Source of the DNA: Phyllostachys edulis
Lineage: Eukaryota > Streptophyta > Magnoliopsida > Poales > Poaceae
DNA: 64,000 nucleotides
Assembly (NCBI GenBank): GCA_036346405.1
Contig: CM070561.1
Coordinates: forward strand, 35,381,958-35,445,957
Direction of reading: 5' to 3'
In this document: piece by piece, positions 34,601 through 45,143 of the stretch
Numbering within the stretch: position 1 is the first letter of the stretch
Layout of the letters: every line of letters begins with the position of its first letter
Position numbers and translations under genes: made by a program
Notes under the pieces: model-generated
The model's database searches: none
Told to the model about the DNA's origin: nothing
What the model saw: the letters and a program-made list of their open reading frames with translations, nothing else

Positions 34601-37600
34601 CAACTCGACGAAACAAGTCAAAATCGGCCGATCATTGCTCGCCGGCCCGACCGCTCGACTTAACCAAAAACTATTCAAGGTATGGCGGTCCCGATCACCA
34701 AATGGCCGATTTGACCGCCAATGACCTAACAGTTTAGATTCTTTGCCGAAAACGCTTGAATTGACAAACCGCAAAAGTCATTGTCAATTGTATCATCATC
34801 CTAAGATCATGAGCATATCCCCATGATATCCACATGAATCCTTCGGCTACCACTTCTAACTTTAACTTCTGAAATTGCTCATGAAGTTCTGGGCAATTCT
34901 CTTTTACTTCCAAAGCATTACAGTAACTCTTACAGCTTAAAGCATATGCAACAACATTGGCTTTACCGGGATGGTAGTAAATTCTGAGATTATAATCATT
35001 TATTAACTCCGACCATCTTCTCTGCCTCATGTTCAGGTCAGACTGAGTGGAAATATATTTCAAGCTCTTATGATCTGTGTATTTCTCACAGTGATTACCA
35101 ATGAGATAGTGACGTCAAGTTTTTAAGGCATGCACAACGGCAGCTAATTCTAGATCATGTGTAGGGTAATTATCCTCATGAGGTCTCAATTGTCTCGATG
35201 CATAGGCAATAGCTCTTCCTTCTTGCATCAGAATACAATCTAATCCTTGATGCGAAGCATCACAATAGATACCGAACTCCTTCCGAATATCAGGTAGAAT
35301 TAGCACTAGGGCTGAGATCAAACGTTTCTTTAACCCCTGAAAACTTTCTTCACAAGTTGGAGTCCAAGTGAACTTTTTCTCCTTTTTCAACAATTGCATA
35401 AGAGGCTTAGCAATCGTCGAAAATCATTTGATTAAGCGGTGATAATATCATGCCATTCCCAAGAAACTGCAAATCTGAGCAACTGTCTTAGGCCGCTCCC
35501 AATGTAACACTGCTTTAACTTTACTCGGGTCAACTGCTACTCCTTGAGCTGCCATCACATGACTAAGGAAATCAACTTCTTCTTTCCAAAAATCACACTT
35601 GCTGAACTTAGCATACAACCGATGCTCTCTAAGTTTCTCTAGTATTGTTCTCAAGTGCTCAGTATGTTCTTCTTCTGTCTTGGAATAAACCAAAATGTCA
35701 TCAATGAACACTACCACAAACTTGTCCAAATATTCTATGAAAACCATATTCATCATATTCATGAAATATACAGGGGCATTAGTCAGACCAAAGGACATGA
35801 CTAAGAACTCATAATGTCCAAACCACATAGAAAAAGCAATCTTCGGTATATCCTTTGGATAAATTTTCAACTGATGGTAACCTGATCGCATATCGATCTT
35901 TGAGAACACTCCGACTCCTTTTATCTAATCAAACAAATCATCAATTCGAGATAGTGGATATTTGTTCTTGATAGTCACCTCATTAAAGGCACGGTAATCG
36001 ATACACGTCCTTATGCTTCCATCTTTCTTTTTAACAAACAAGACTGACGCTCCCCAAGGCGATGAACTAGATCTCACGAAATCTTTCTCAAGAAGTTCTC
36101 CAATCTGTTTATTCATTTCTACTAACTCATCGGCTGGCATCCGATACAGTCTCTTAGAAATCGGTGCTGCTCCCAGCAATAAATCAATAACGAACTCAAT
36201 ATCCCGATCTGGTGGCATTCTCGGCAGATCTTTAGGAAAAACATCTGGATATTCACTAACAACAGGTACTCCTACAAAGAAACGTTTTTCAGGCTATTGA
36301 TTACTAGATGTCCATCATGCACTGTGGTGGCTAGAAATTCCACTTTCTTTCTATTGGTACCTTTGATTGTTATGGCTCTTCAGCCACAATCCAATACAGC
36401 TTTGTGTTTTGACAACCAATCTATACCAAGCATGACACCTAAAGTTTGGGTGTCCAAAACAATGAGGTTGGCTAGAAACTCAACTCCAGCAATGAGTAAC
36501 TTAGCTCCAAAATATCACACTCTAAAGCTTAACTCTACGCTAAGTGACTAGACTAACAGAGTATGCATAAGACGCATAACTTCCAAATTGTTCTTGGTTG
36601 CAAAAACTTGAGAAGCAAATGGATGCAAAGCTCCAAAATCAAACAAAACTGATGTAGGTACTGAGTTAACCAGAAACTTACACAGTACGACGTCAGGTGC
36701 TTCCTGGGCTCCTTCTAGAGTGATGTGGTTAACACGTCCTCTGACCATGGACGGCGGTGCTCCTCTGGCTTGACTAGCAACTTGAGGTACTCCTCGGTTG
36801 TTGCTTGGCACTAGCATCTTGGCTGGTGTAGCTCCAAGGTTGAAATGGACTAGAGTCATTGTTCCCTTTTGAGGACAATTGTTAGCGATGTGTCCCAGCT
36901 CTCAACAGCTGTAGCAAACTCTCAGGGTGTTCTGTTGGTGTCCTCCTGGATTAGTGTCAGCTGTAGCGACATTACGAAAATTCTGAGCAACTAGACGAGG
37001 TGTTGAAACGAGTGCAGGCATCCGGAATGAGTTCTACGACGGAAAGCGAGTAAACTGCTGAGGAACTGTCCTCGCTTTATGCTGAGACTGGTGACTTTCT
37101 TGCTGAGCCATTCTGCACTTGCGGTTGTCATCCAACTCTTTGTGTTTGTCTTCAAGGATTAACGCTTTATTGACCGACTCTTGAAAGTCGGGGAAAGTAT
37201 GAGCAATCAGACTGACTTACAATCCGGTGTTTAGTCCCTTCAGAAAACGACTCTAACGAGCCTTGTCGGTAGCGACATCTTCTGCAGCATAACGTGCAAG
37301 CTAGGAGAACTTGTTGAGGTAATCAGTCACTATCATACCGCCTTGCTTGAGTGCACGAAACTTATCCTTCTTTGGGTCTATAATTCCTTTTGGCACATGG
37401 TACTGGCGAAAAGCTATAGAGAACTCTTTCCAAGTAATGTTCTATAGTGTCTCATGCGTAGCACAGAAGTTTTCCCACCATTCAGCAGTAAATTCCTTTC
37501 ATCTGATAGGTAGCATAAAGAACCTTCTCGTGATCGTTGCACTGAGTGATCAACAACTTTCTTTCAATCACGCAAAGCCAATCATCAGCTTCCACTGGTA

Positions 37601-37870
37601 AAACATTCCTAGAAAAAGTTGGCAGGCGAGTCCTCATGAACTCTTCTAACTTGGACGGTCCATGGTGACCATGAGAAGCTGGTGCTATGTTGTTGTTGGC
37701 CTGATTGTTGTTCATGTTCTATATTTGGTTCATCATTGTGTACATCATCTGCGTCTGGGCAGCCATGAAAGCTCCAAAGTTTTACATATCAATTGGGGGT
37801 GCTTGAGGTGGAACTGCTCCTGCAGGTGGCTGTTCATTCCCTTCTGACCCATTGGTTCCTGATCCATTGG
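31610..37870 (-). pseudogene. Ty3/gypsy chromovirus gag-pol polyprotein, disrupted and interrupted
   Basis: Read on the minus strand, gag lies at about 37870-36930. A zinc knuckle CYSC-ELGHIANNC with an internal stop lies near 36900. The protease region is at 36859-36548, where the active-site triad reads DFG (SVLFDFGALHPFAS) instead of DSG or DTG. Reverse transcriptase covers 36218-35448 (CIDYRAFNE, KIDMRSGYHQLKI, FIDDILVYSKT). RNase H starts in 35399-35115 (CDASHQGLDCILMQ) and continues to about 34840. A solo LTR interrupts at 33087-34834. Integrase resumes at 33081 and includes MDFITGLPKTQLGYDSVWVI and SDRGSQFTSRFW. The GPY/F region is near 32170-31920 and a chromodomain-like motif VTWEREEELKDEF near 31650. 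Stops and frame changes make it non-functional. Confidence 0.9.
33087..34834 (-). mobile_element. Solo LTR of family LTR-A inserted in the gypsy polyprotein
   Basis: The plus-strand ends are TGTAGGACCGG at the left and GATATCCACA at the right. The flanks CGAAT (33082-33086) and TGAAT (34835-34839) form a 5-bp duplication with one change. Removing the insert joins the gypsy reading frame from EGF to FVINLEVQST, which proves the insertion point. It is 1,748 bp with no gag-pol. It carries palindromic GGTCAGACC motifs near 33276-33345 and a 129-codon open frame on the minus strand (33954-34343) whose sequence is conserved in the 40680 copy. Confidence 0.92.
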
Positions 37871-38061
37871 CAATGGTGTGACGAGTCTGAACTATCTGAC
37901 GAAAGCTCCAAGGATTAGATAAGGTAGCAAGCACAAGATAAGTTAGGAACTACGCAAGGGTAGGTTAAACCCAACAAACACGGCATAAAGAAATCAACTG
38001 AAATACTTATTTATTAATAAAGGTCTTAGCATGACTGCAACAAATGCCTAAGGGCTTTTAT

Positions 38062-38651
38062 GGCTCAAGACCTAATGATCAGCAACCTCATAGAACTCCT
38101 CCTCGAAGGCAGACGACGATTTCTCCACTTCAGCTGAATGATTGCAGCAAGAATGAATACTCCGAGTACTCAACAAGTTGTACTACAGAATGCAATTATA
38201 GATGATGGCTTATTACAAAGAAAATGTCTTCTGTGGCTATTTTTCAATAAAGCAGCATTTGCAATTGAATACAAATAATAGATTGAAAACATAATTCAAA
38301 ACCATTAAACAATAATAATTTACAATTGTTTTCACAAAGGAGACAAAGCCTAATCAAATTCTTTCACACAGCCATATGAATTAAATCACACAATTATCTC
38401 TTCCCAATTGTTTTATGAAAAATCTACCCCTCGTGTGAAATCCCCGAGCATGTCTATGACCGTGGACGTGGCTATTCAAATAGATTGTTTAACACTCTGC
38501 AGAGGTAGTACAGTTTACCCACACGATATAACCAGTGTAGGTAGCATCAATCATAATAAAACTTTTTCGAAACTTCATCTCAACAATTGACACTCCCGAT
38601 ATATTTTACCGTTGTATCAACCCTGACACAATGCTTTGATACGACGCACAC
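38062..38651 (-). repeat. Right (5') LTR of the gypsy element, first piece
   Basis: It aligns with about 28757-29334 of the left LTR (shared ACTCCGAGTACTCAACAAGT, ATAGATGATGGCTTATTACA and the conserved core at 38445). Similarity stops abruptly at GACGCACAC, where TGTAAGGACCCGGG of another LTR begins. The region 37870-38061 should hold the primer-binding site and the inner end of the LTR, but neither is visible. Confidence 0.85.
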
Positions 38652-39296
38652 TGTAAGGACCCGGGATTAACACTCCCAAATCCACTGTGTATTACTGAAC
38701 TAGTCCCATGATCAGTGGCTAATTCACACAGTAAACAAATGTGGTAACAACAATAATCGCAAAACTTTAATAATAAATACCAGAGTTGATTACCAGATAG
38801 GCTTACCAGCTGAAAAAAAAGAACATAACGAAAGACGAAACAAGAAGCAGTAGAGCCTAGCTAATCTGCCATAGGCAATCAGCTGGGGTAGCGACCTAGT
38901 CGTTGAGGTCTTCAGCAGATGCAAAGTCCTCCTCTGAACAACATTTTATTGAGCAAGAGTGAGCATAAACAACCGTGCCCTGCATGTTACACCCAATAAT
39001 AGAATTATAATGCATGCAGAGATATAACAAAGGAAGGCTTATAGAGTTGATTTTGTATAAAACAATGTTTCTTTCCAAATACGTGTACTAAGTTCCAAAG
39101 TAGTTATTCTATAACTAAAATTCATTTTCTAAAACTCAAGTTTTATAGTCAAATAACATTCACACAAGAGTGGTGAAGGATACCCTCCTATTACAAGGCT
39201 ACTCACCCAAATTCCCGATTGGATAAGAAATCCAAAACTGCTTGATAAAGTCTTTTGAAATCAAAACCAAAATCTAACTTGAAGTGGCTTTGCTAG

Positions 39297-39370
39297 GATG
39301 TCCATGACCGTAGACACGGCTATTCGAATAGTTTTACACTCTACAGATGTTGTACAGCTTTACCCACATG
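39297..39370 (-). repeat. Conserved LTR core, copy 3 of 5
   Basis: It contains CCATGACCGTAGACACGG, CTATTCGAATAG and GTTGTACAGCTTTACCCACA in the same order and spacing as the copy at 29121, inside the nested LTR. Copy 2 is at 38445-38525 in the interrupted gypsy LTR. Confidence 0.8.
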
Positions 39371-40039
39371 ACACGACTTCTCTAGATTGTTGGCATCCAT
39401 CGATACCACCGCTCACTACCTTAGGTAAGCGGTCTAGAGCACGTGACAAAACCTTCACAAAGCGCCACCCCACCGTAGTCCCACCTTGCTAAGGTTTCGC
39501 TTCCTTTAGATAGAAACCCGCTGAATTTAAGCCCCCTCTTGCGCCATGTGGGAATACTTAAAAGTAGGTTGCAAAAGACACCCACGCAACCGGGTAGCAC
39601 AACCACGGTGAAATATTGCAAATTAGTTAGCTAGGTCCTGCCCACTCAGGACATGTGGTAGTACGATGGGGTTTAGCAAGATGCGGCTCGAAGACCAATC
39701 CTTAACTGAGTTGGGCGACTTCCAAAAGAACTCTAGGCCTTGATCATATAAATGAATCGATCCCGTGTATGAATATGCACCCATCCAAACATCCATTTCG
39801 CCCAAGTCCAAACCACTTTTTATTTTATTTCAGTTTTTCGAAGTATTTGCAAACTTCCATGACAAACCAATGTCATGGTTAAAATCTTTAGACAACATTT
39901 GATCTTTTGGCTGTAAATTCCTCAAATCAAGATTTTTGGTTCAAGTTTTGACTAAGCATAATTTTCCAACATGTTCTAGTCATACTGACATATTAACCAG
40001 AGTTTTATCTAGGGTGACAAGGTGTGAGGGATTCAACCA

Positions 40040-40470
40040 TCCAACAATCCAAAAGTCACGACCAGGTCTACGATTAGATCCATGACTAGATCTACGACTA
40101 GATCCCACGACTAGATTCCACGACTGGATCTACGACCAAATTCCACGACTAGATTCCACGACTGGATTCCACGACTAGATTCCACGACTGGATCCACGAC
40201 CGGATCCACGACCAGATCCACGACTAGATCCCACGACTGGATCCACAACCGGATTCCATGACTGGATTCCACGACCGGATTCCACGACTAGATTCCATGA
40301 CCAGATTCCACACGACCAGATTCCACGATTGGATTCCACGACTAGATCCATGACTAGATTCCACAACTGGATTCCACGACTGGATCCCACTATTGGATCT
40401 ATGACTAGATCTACGACTAAATCGCACAACTTGATTCCACGACTGGATCCACAACTAGATCTACATCCAT
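40040..40470. repeat. Minisatellite (about 14-15-bp unit) inside the nested LTR
   Basis: More than twenty imperfect units of the form GATTCCACGACTG / GATCCACGACTA follow one another. They create long repetitive open frames on both strands (Trp-Asn-Leu-Val-Val-Glu-Ser type) that are products of the repeat and not genes. The array sits about 0.2 kb before the insertion site of the solo LTR at 40680. Confidence 0.93.
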
Positions 40471-40679
40471 CAAACGAGTATTGCTATAATCCAATGATAA
40501 GGTATTCCTATGATCAAACAACCAACAGTAATGCATTCTTAGAATCCAATCATTTCAATTTCTAACCCTAAATATATCACATTTGGAAATATTCTCTATA
40601 CTGTCTATCTTGACAATAAATGACTATAGAATGGAATTGGGAATAACTATAAAGCTTAAAACAGGAATTTAAATTACTT

Positions 40680-42713
40680 TGTGGACATCATGAGGATATG
40701 CTCATGATCTTAAGTGATATTACAATTGGCAATTTGGTCGAAGGTTTGTTGGATTTCCTGTTTTTCAGAAAGATTCAGCAAAGTGTCAGGATAATCGGTA
40801 GTACCGACGTGTTGTGGGCGGTATTACCGCAGTGCGGTATGACCGCAAGTGTTGGAGCGGTACTACCGCAAATCACTTTGACCGTAGGATTCCTTGAGAT
40901 GTCCGATTGAAATCGGATGGCCCAAAATCGTAGTGAACGTTCGGACCTCCGGACGTTAAGTGGCCTTGTGAGTCGTGTGATTGAAATCGGACGGCCAAAA
41001 ATGAGATGAACTTTCGGACCACCGCACAGTGCCTAGATCTGACGGTTAAAACACGCGCTCCGATCGTTCACGTTAATCTAGAGCGTCCACGTGGCAAGTC
41101 GCTTTGTTCTAAAGCTTTTTGAGCGATTTCGTGGAGCGGTAGTACCACAAGGTAAAGGCGGTAGTACCGCACTTAGGTATGACCGTTTTGATTGCGGTAT
41201 GGAAATTCCAGAAGCGATGTTTTTGGGAAGTTTTGAGTTTTACTTGATAGCGGTACGACCGCAATGTTGAGAGCGGTACTACCGTGATGCGGTAGTACCG
41301 GGTTTTACATGGTGGTAGTACCGCAATTTCTGAGAATTTTGGTTATTTTTAAAAATCTGTTTTGGGATAAGTCATATCCTTGTTTGATATTGCATATGTA
41401 TTGCATATTGCATGTTTTGAGCTAACGTGAGTCAAGTTGTGAAGAACTTGTTCCTGGAAACGATTTCTTGGTCTATTGTTGTGCAGGTGGCTTGCAGGTC
41501 AATGACGGTCAACGGCGAGGAGGATCGGGACTAAGTTTGAAGAGCCAAGGTCCAAAAAAATCATGGATGCCGGGTGAGGTCAGGTGACTCAAGCATGGCG
41601 CAGAATGGACAAGGTTGATCGAACAGGCAGTTCGATACAGCTGGTTGCATCAAGCGGCGCGGGGGTTGGTGCAAGTGCCTTGGAGGTTCCGGTGGGATCC
41701 GGACAGGAGAGACTTGCCGACATGATGAGAGTCATTGATCAACCTACACATAGCGAAGTAGGCGATTGCTTCGACAGGATTGGACTCGGTTCATGGAGAA
41801 GGATCGAGAAAGGGTATTTTGGTCATTTCACCAAATACCGCCTTTGTGACTTGTTGGCTAAACTACGGCGCAGGTCGGCGCTTGGAGAAGTGGTTTAGAT
41901 CAATCGAAGATAAAGACGACGCTTTGAGATGCGTGCGTGTGTTAACCCATTATGAGTTAGGGTTTAATGGATGCCCAAAGTGGAATATTCCTAGATGCTA
42001 GCCTCCACTATATAAGCACTTGGTGCTGTGTGCATTCAGAGAGAACGACAGAGGAAAGAAACCCCTGTTTTGGTTTTAGGGTTTGGAGAGCTAGGGTTTT
42101 AGGGATTGATTGAGTGTGGCTCATGTATTGAGTTTTGTCCTTCAAGATGGAGTGGCTGTAAACCTCGAATCTTCAATCATCAATCAATCCATTTTCGGTG
42201 TTTTTGATGATCCACTGCTTTTCTCTTGAATTCATTTGTTGATCTTGCATGCTGTGACTTGTGGGAGACCATCTAAGGTCATCTAGATCATCCATAGCCC
42301 ACGAGCAAGCCTAGGATCAAATTTGGGTATTTGACTTGGTTTTGAACCGATCTTCATCAAATCTGAAAAAGGTCAAAACTTTGACGTGGATCTATTGAAT
42401 AGATGATTGGAATAGGTTCCTGATCTCCTTTAGAGGTTATGTTTCAGGTTTGGTAGGTTTTGGTTGGTTGAATCAAAAGTTGTGTCGATTTTAGGTTTGA
42501 TTTTGTGCTGTCGGCAAGAGCTCCAAGAAAATCGGTCATACCGCATCATGGACAGCGGTAGTACTGCGCCTACAACGGCGGTAGTACCAATTTCAGTATT
42601 TATTCAGCAGAGTTTCTGGTTTTTGTTGCTGGTCTTTGGGGTTTGCAAAAAAAAAAATTGAGCTCCTATTCAACCCCCCCCCCCTTTTTTCTAGTCGCCT
42701 TTCCGGTCCTACA
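40680..42713 (+). mobile_element. Solo LTR of family LTR-A, inverted relative to the 33087 copy
   Basis: The ends are TGTGGACATCATGAGG and TTTCCGGTCCTACA. TACTT flanks it on both sides (40675-40679 and 42714-42718), a perfect duplication. Its reverse complement matches 33087-34834 end to end, with extra sequence (2,034 against 1,748 bp). Palindromes here are of the GCGGTAGTACCGC type (40795-40885, 41130-41310, 42530-42600), replacing the GGTCAGACC type of the other copies. An open frame at 41584-41898 matches the conserved frame of the other copy but shifts frame near 41800. Confidence 0.94.
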
Positions 42714-43029
42714 TACTTGAATTTAAATAAGCATGCAATAAGAATGTAAAACAGAGTTTAAAAAATTTTAAATACTAGGATTCAAATATGATCAAAGGAT
42801 GTAACTTGCCTTGCTCATTTAGTTGTTGTTCTTAAGCGGCGTCGAAATCCGTCTTTCCAAAGTCATCGCAATCTACACGCGAAAATAAGCCAAATTGAAA
42901 TAAAATTCAAATGAACTTTGAATTGAATAATTTTGGTTCTGAGAGGAAGATATTGAACTTAGATGGATTAGAAATTTGAATCACTTGAATCGGAGCTCGA
43001 ACAAAGGAGAACAGGCTCTCGGAAGTTTG

Positions 43030-43400
43030 AAATCACAAGGTCGAAAGGTTTTGGTTACTCGGTCGAAGGAGGTTCGACTGGTAGGAGGGAGGTTTGGCTA
43101 CAAGTGGTCGGAAGGACTAACTGGTCAGGAGGAGGTTCGACTATAGGTGGTTGGAAGGACTACCTGGTCGGAAGGAGGTTCGACTGGTCGGAAAGAGGTT
43201 TTGACTACCTGGTCAAAAGAGGTTTGATTGGTAGGAAAGAGGTTTGACTACATGGTTGAAAGAAGGAAGGAGGATTCGACTGCTCGACGTGGTCGAAAGA
43301 AGAAAGAAGGATTCGACTGCTCGATGGGGTCGAAAGAAGAAATAAGGATTTGACTGCTCAACGTGGTCGATAGAACACGAGAGAGAACAGGGCACGGGAA
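43030..43400. repeat. Minisatellites in the nested LTR, promoter side
   Basis: About 22-bp units around GGTCGGAAGGAGGTTCGACT run from 43060 to 43250. Longer units around AGGATTCGACTGCTCGACGT with GGTCGAAAGAAG then run to about 43375. A third set (GGTCGAAACCGAGAGGGTGG type) lies at 43910-43995. They are non-coding. Confidence 0.85.
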
Positions 43401-44346
43401 ACTCACCAAGACCGAGAAAGAGGCTGGACGAGGAGGTCGGTGGATGGCGGCGGTCGAAGATGGCGCAACGCTCCGGTGAACTCTTGGCGAAGACAAGGAG
43501 AGCCTTAGGTAGCACGCAGTCTTGTGAAGCCGGAGATGAGGACAACGCCGATGGAGAGGCTTTGACGGTAGTGCTAGAGGCGATCAGAGATGGCGCGTGC
43601 GAAGCTCAAAACACGGCGAAACGAGGGAGAGAGATAGAGAGGGAGAGTTGAGGGGGAAGCAAAAAGGAGGGGAAAAGGGCTCCCTGGTGCTCTATTTATA
43701 GAAGAAGGAGAGGGACCAGGCGACAAGATGGAGCGGCGGGATTCGCGACGGCGCAGCTTTGGCGCACGACCGGTAGGTGAGGGAGGGGACAATAGGGGGA
43801 ATGGGCGCGTCGGAGGTGACAACATTTATTGCGCGAGGACTTTTGTGATGGCCATGACACGATAGGGGAAAGACGGGAGCAGGTGGAGAGGAGACAAGCG
43901 GGGCTGGTCGAGACCGAGTAGCTGGTCAAAACCGAGAGGGTGGTTGACAATGAGGGGAGGATCGACACCGAGAGGGTGGTCGAAACCGAAAGGGTGGTTA
44001 GGAGCAGGCGGTGCTCTGGAGAAAAGGAAGGGAGCACGACATAGCACGACGTAGAACGTCGTGAGGCGAACTCAACGGAGTGGACGATGTCACCGGGAGA
44101 TCAACGACGGCCCTGGAAATGACGACGAAAGGCAGAAAAGAAATAAAACAGACCGGGTTGCAAGAAACAACACCGACTTGAATAAAATCCAACAAAACCC
44201 AGAAAACATAATAAATTTTAAATTTTTTACTTTTAAAATCTTGGAAATTCAAGAAAAGCAAGAAAACACTTTTGAAACTCAGAAAATCCAGTAAGATAAT
44301 AATTGTATTAATTTTATTTTTGGTAACAGAACCTTGGGATGTTACA

Positions 44347-45127
44347 CCGAGACGTAGATTAGGCCGAGGCGACCTCAACGGTGGCGGTGATGAAGTTCGA
44401 GCGGCTCTGGCGGCAGAGGAATAGCTCGTTAGAGATTGCGGCGGCGCTTTCCTCCTTCGAGCTTTTCTGACGGCCAAGTTTTAGCTCTCAGGCTTTGGCG
44501 GCTGCGGTTGGGATGCGGGGAGCGAGAGCTACCCCTCCCTTTATGCGCGGCGGCCAGGAGGAGTCCCAGACGCGAACACCAATGAAAGGTCCACTCGGCG
44601 GAGTTCAGATGCGAGATGAAAATGAAGACGATGAACAATGCTCGGTGGGGTCCAGTCATCAACGAGAGCGACTCAGGAGAACCCGCATAGCAAATGGCGA
44701 CGCTGAGGTTGGTAGGTGGGTTTGGAGCGGCGCGCGCGTGGGGAGAGAGAGGGAGATGGTTCGCACGGGTTTTGGGCCAAAGGAGGAATAGGGTTAGGCT
44801 GGAAATTTGGATTTTAGACCAAAAGGATTTTTTAGATTTATAATAGTTTCTATATTTTAGAAATACAAGTAATCCAAATAACAAATGGAAAATAGTAAAT
44901 GAACTCAGAAAAATTCCAAAAAAATCTATAAAATATTTCCAACTACAGAGAACCCAAATAAAATAGTTTTGGAATTAATTGATGTTTATGTTAATCACAT
45001 TAAATTGTTTTGCTATTGAAAGTCCATATTAAGCTTTATTAGAAATTCAAATAAAACTTGGTGAATTTTCCAAAGGGCTAAACTACTCAACATGATTTTC
45101 AAAACTTCAGAAAATTGAGATGTTACA
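44347..45127 (-). repeat. Right LTR of the gypsy element, second piece
   Basis: It aligns with about 30818-31583 of the left LTR (shared TAGATYAGGCCGAGGCRACC and GAGCRGCTCTGGCGGCAGA) and ends GAGATGTTACA immediately before the CTAGC duplication. Confidence 0.9.
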
Positions 45128-45143
45128 CTAGCTATCTTACACG

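Larger units (their letters stand above)
38652..44346 (-). mobile_element. Second LTR of a related gypsy family inside the right LTR, without target duplication
   Basis: It starts TGTAAGGACCCGGG and ends CCTTGGGATGTTACA, normal TG...CA termini. The flanks CACAC and CCGAG do not match. The host LTR before it corresponds to left-LTR position about 29334 and after it to about 30818, so roughly 1.5 kb of host LTR is missing. After subtracting the nested solo LTR at 40680-42713, its own length is about 3.66 kb. No gag-pol is seen. It has a conserved core at 39297 and two minisatellite zones (40040-40470 and 43030-43400). Confidence 0.8.
28479..45127 (-). mobile_element. Ty3/gypsy chromovirus with three nested LTR insertions
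   Basis: The outer boundaries are set by CTAGC on each side (28474-28478 and 45128-45132) next to TG...CA ends. The left LTR is intact. The right LTR is present as two pieces (about 38062-38651 and 44347-45127) with another LTR between them. The polyprotein lies on the minus strand and ends in a chromodomain-like motif. Nested inserts are 33087-34834, 38652-44346 and, inside the latter, 40680-42713. The part of the right LTR that would contain its inner end and primer-binding site is not recognisable, so some sequence has been lost. Confidence 0.9.

Noticed and set aside
40040..40470. Repetitive proteins (Trp-Asn-Leu-Val-Val-Glu-Ser repeats) on both strands
   Set aside because: They are by-products of a minisatellite whose unit lacks stops; no start, splice or family evidence.
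43213..44037. Ser/Pro/Leu-rich minus-strand frames
   Set aside because: They lie in LTR minisatellite DNA and overlap in several frames; nothing suggests translation.
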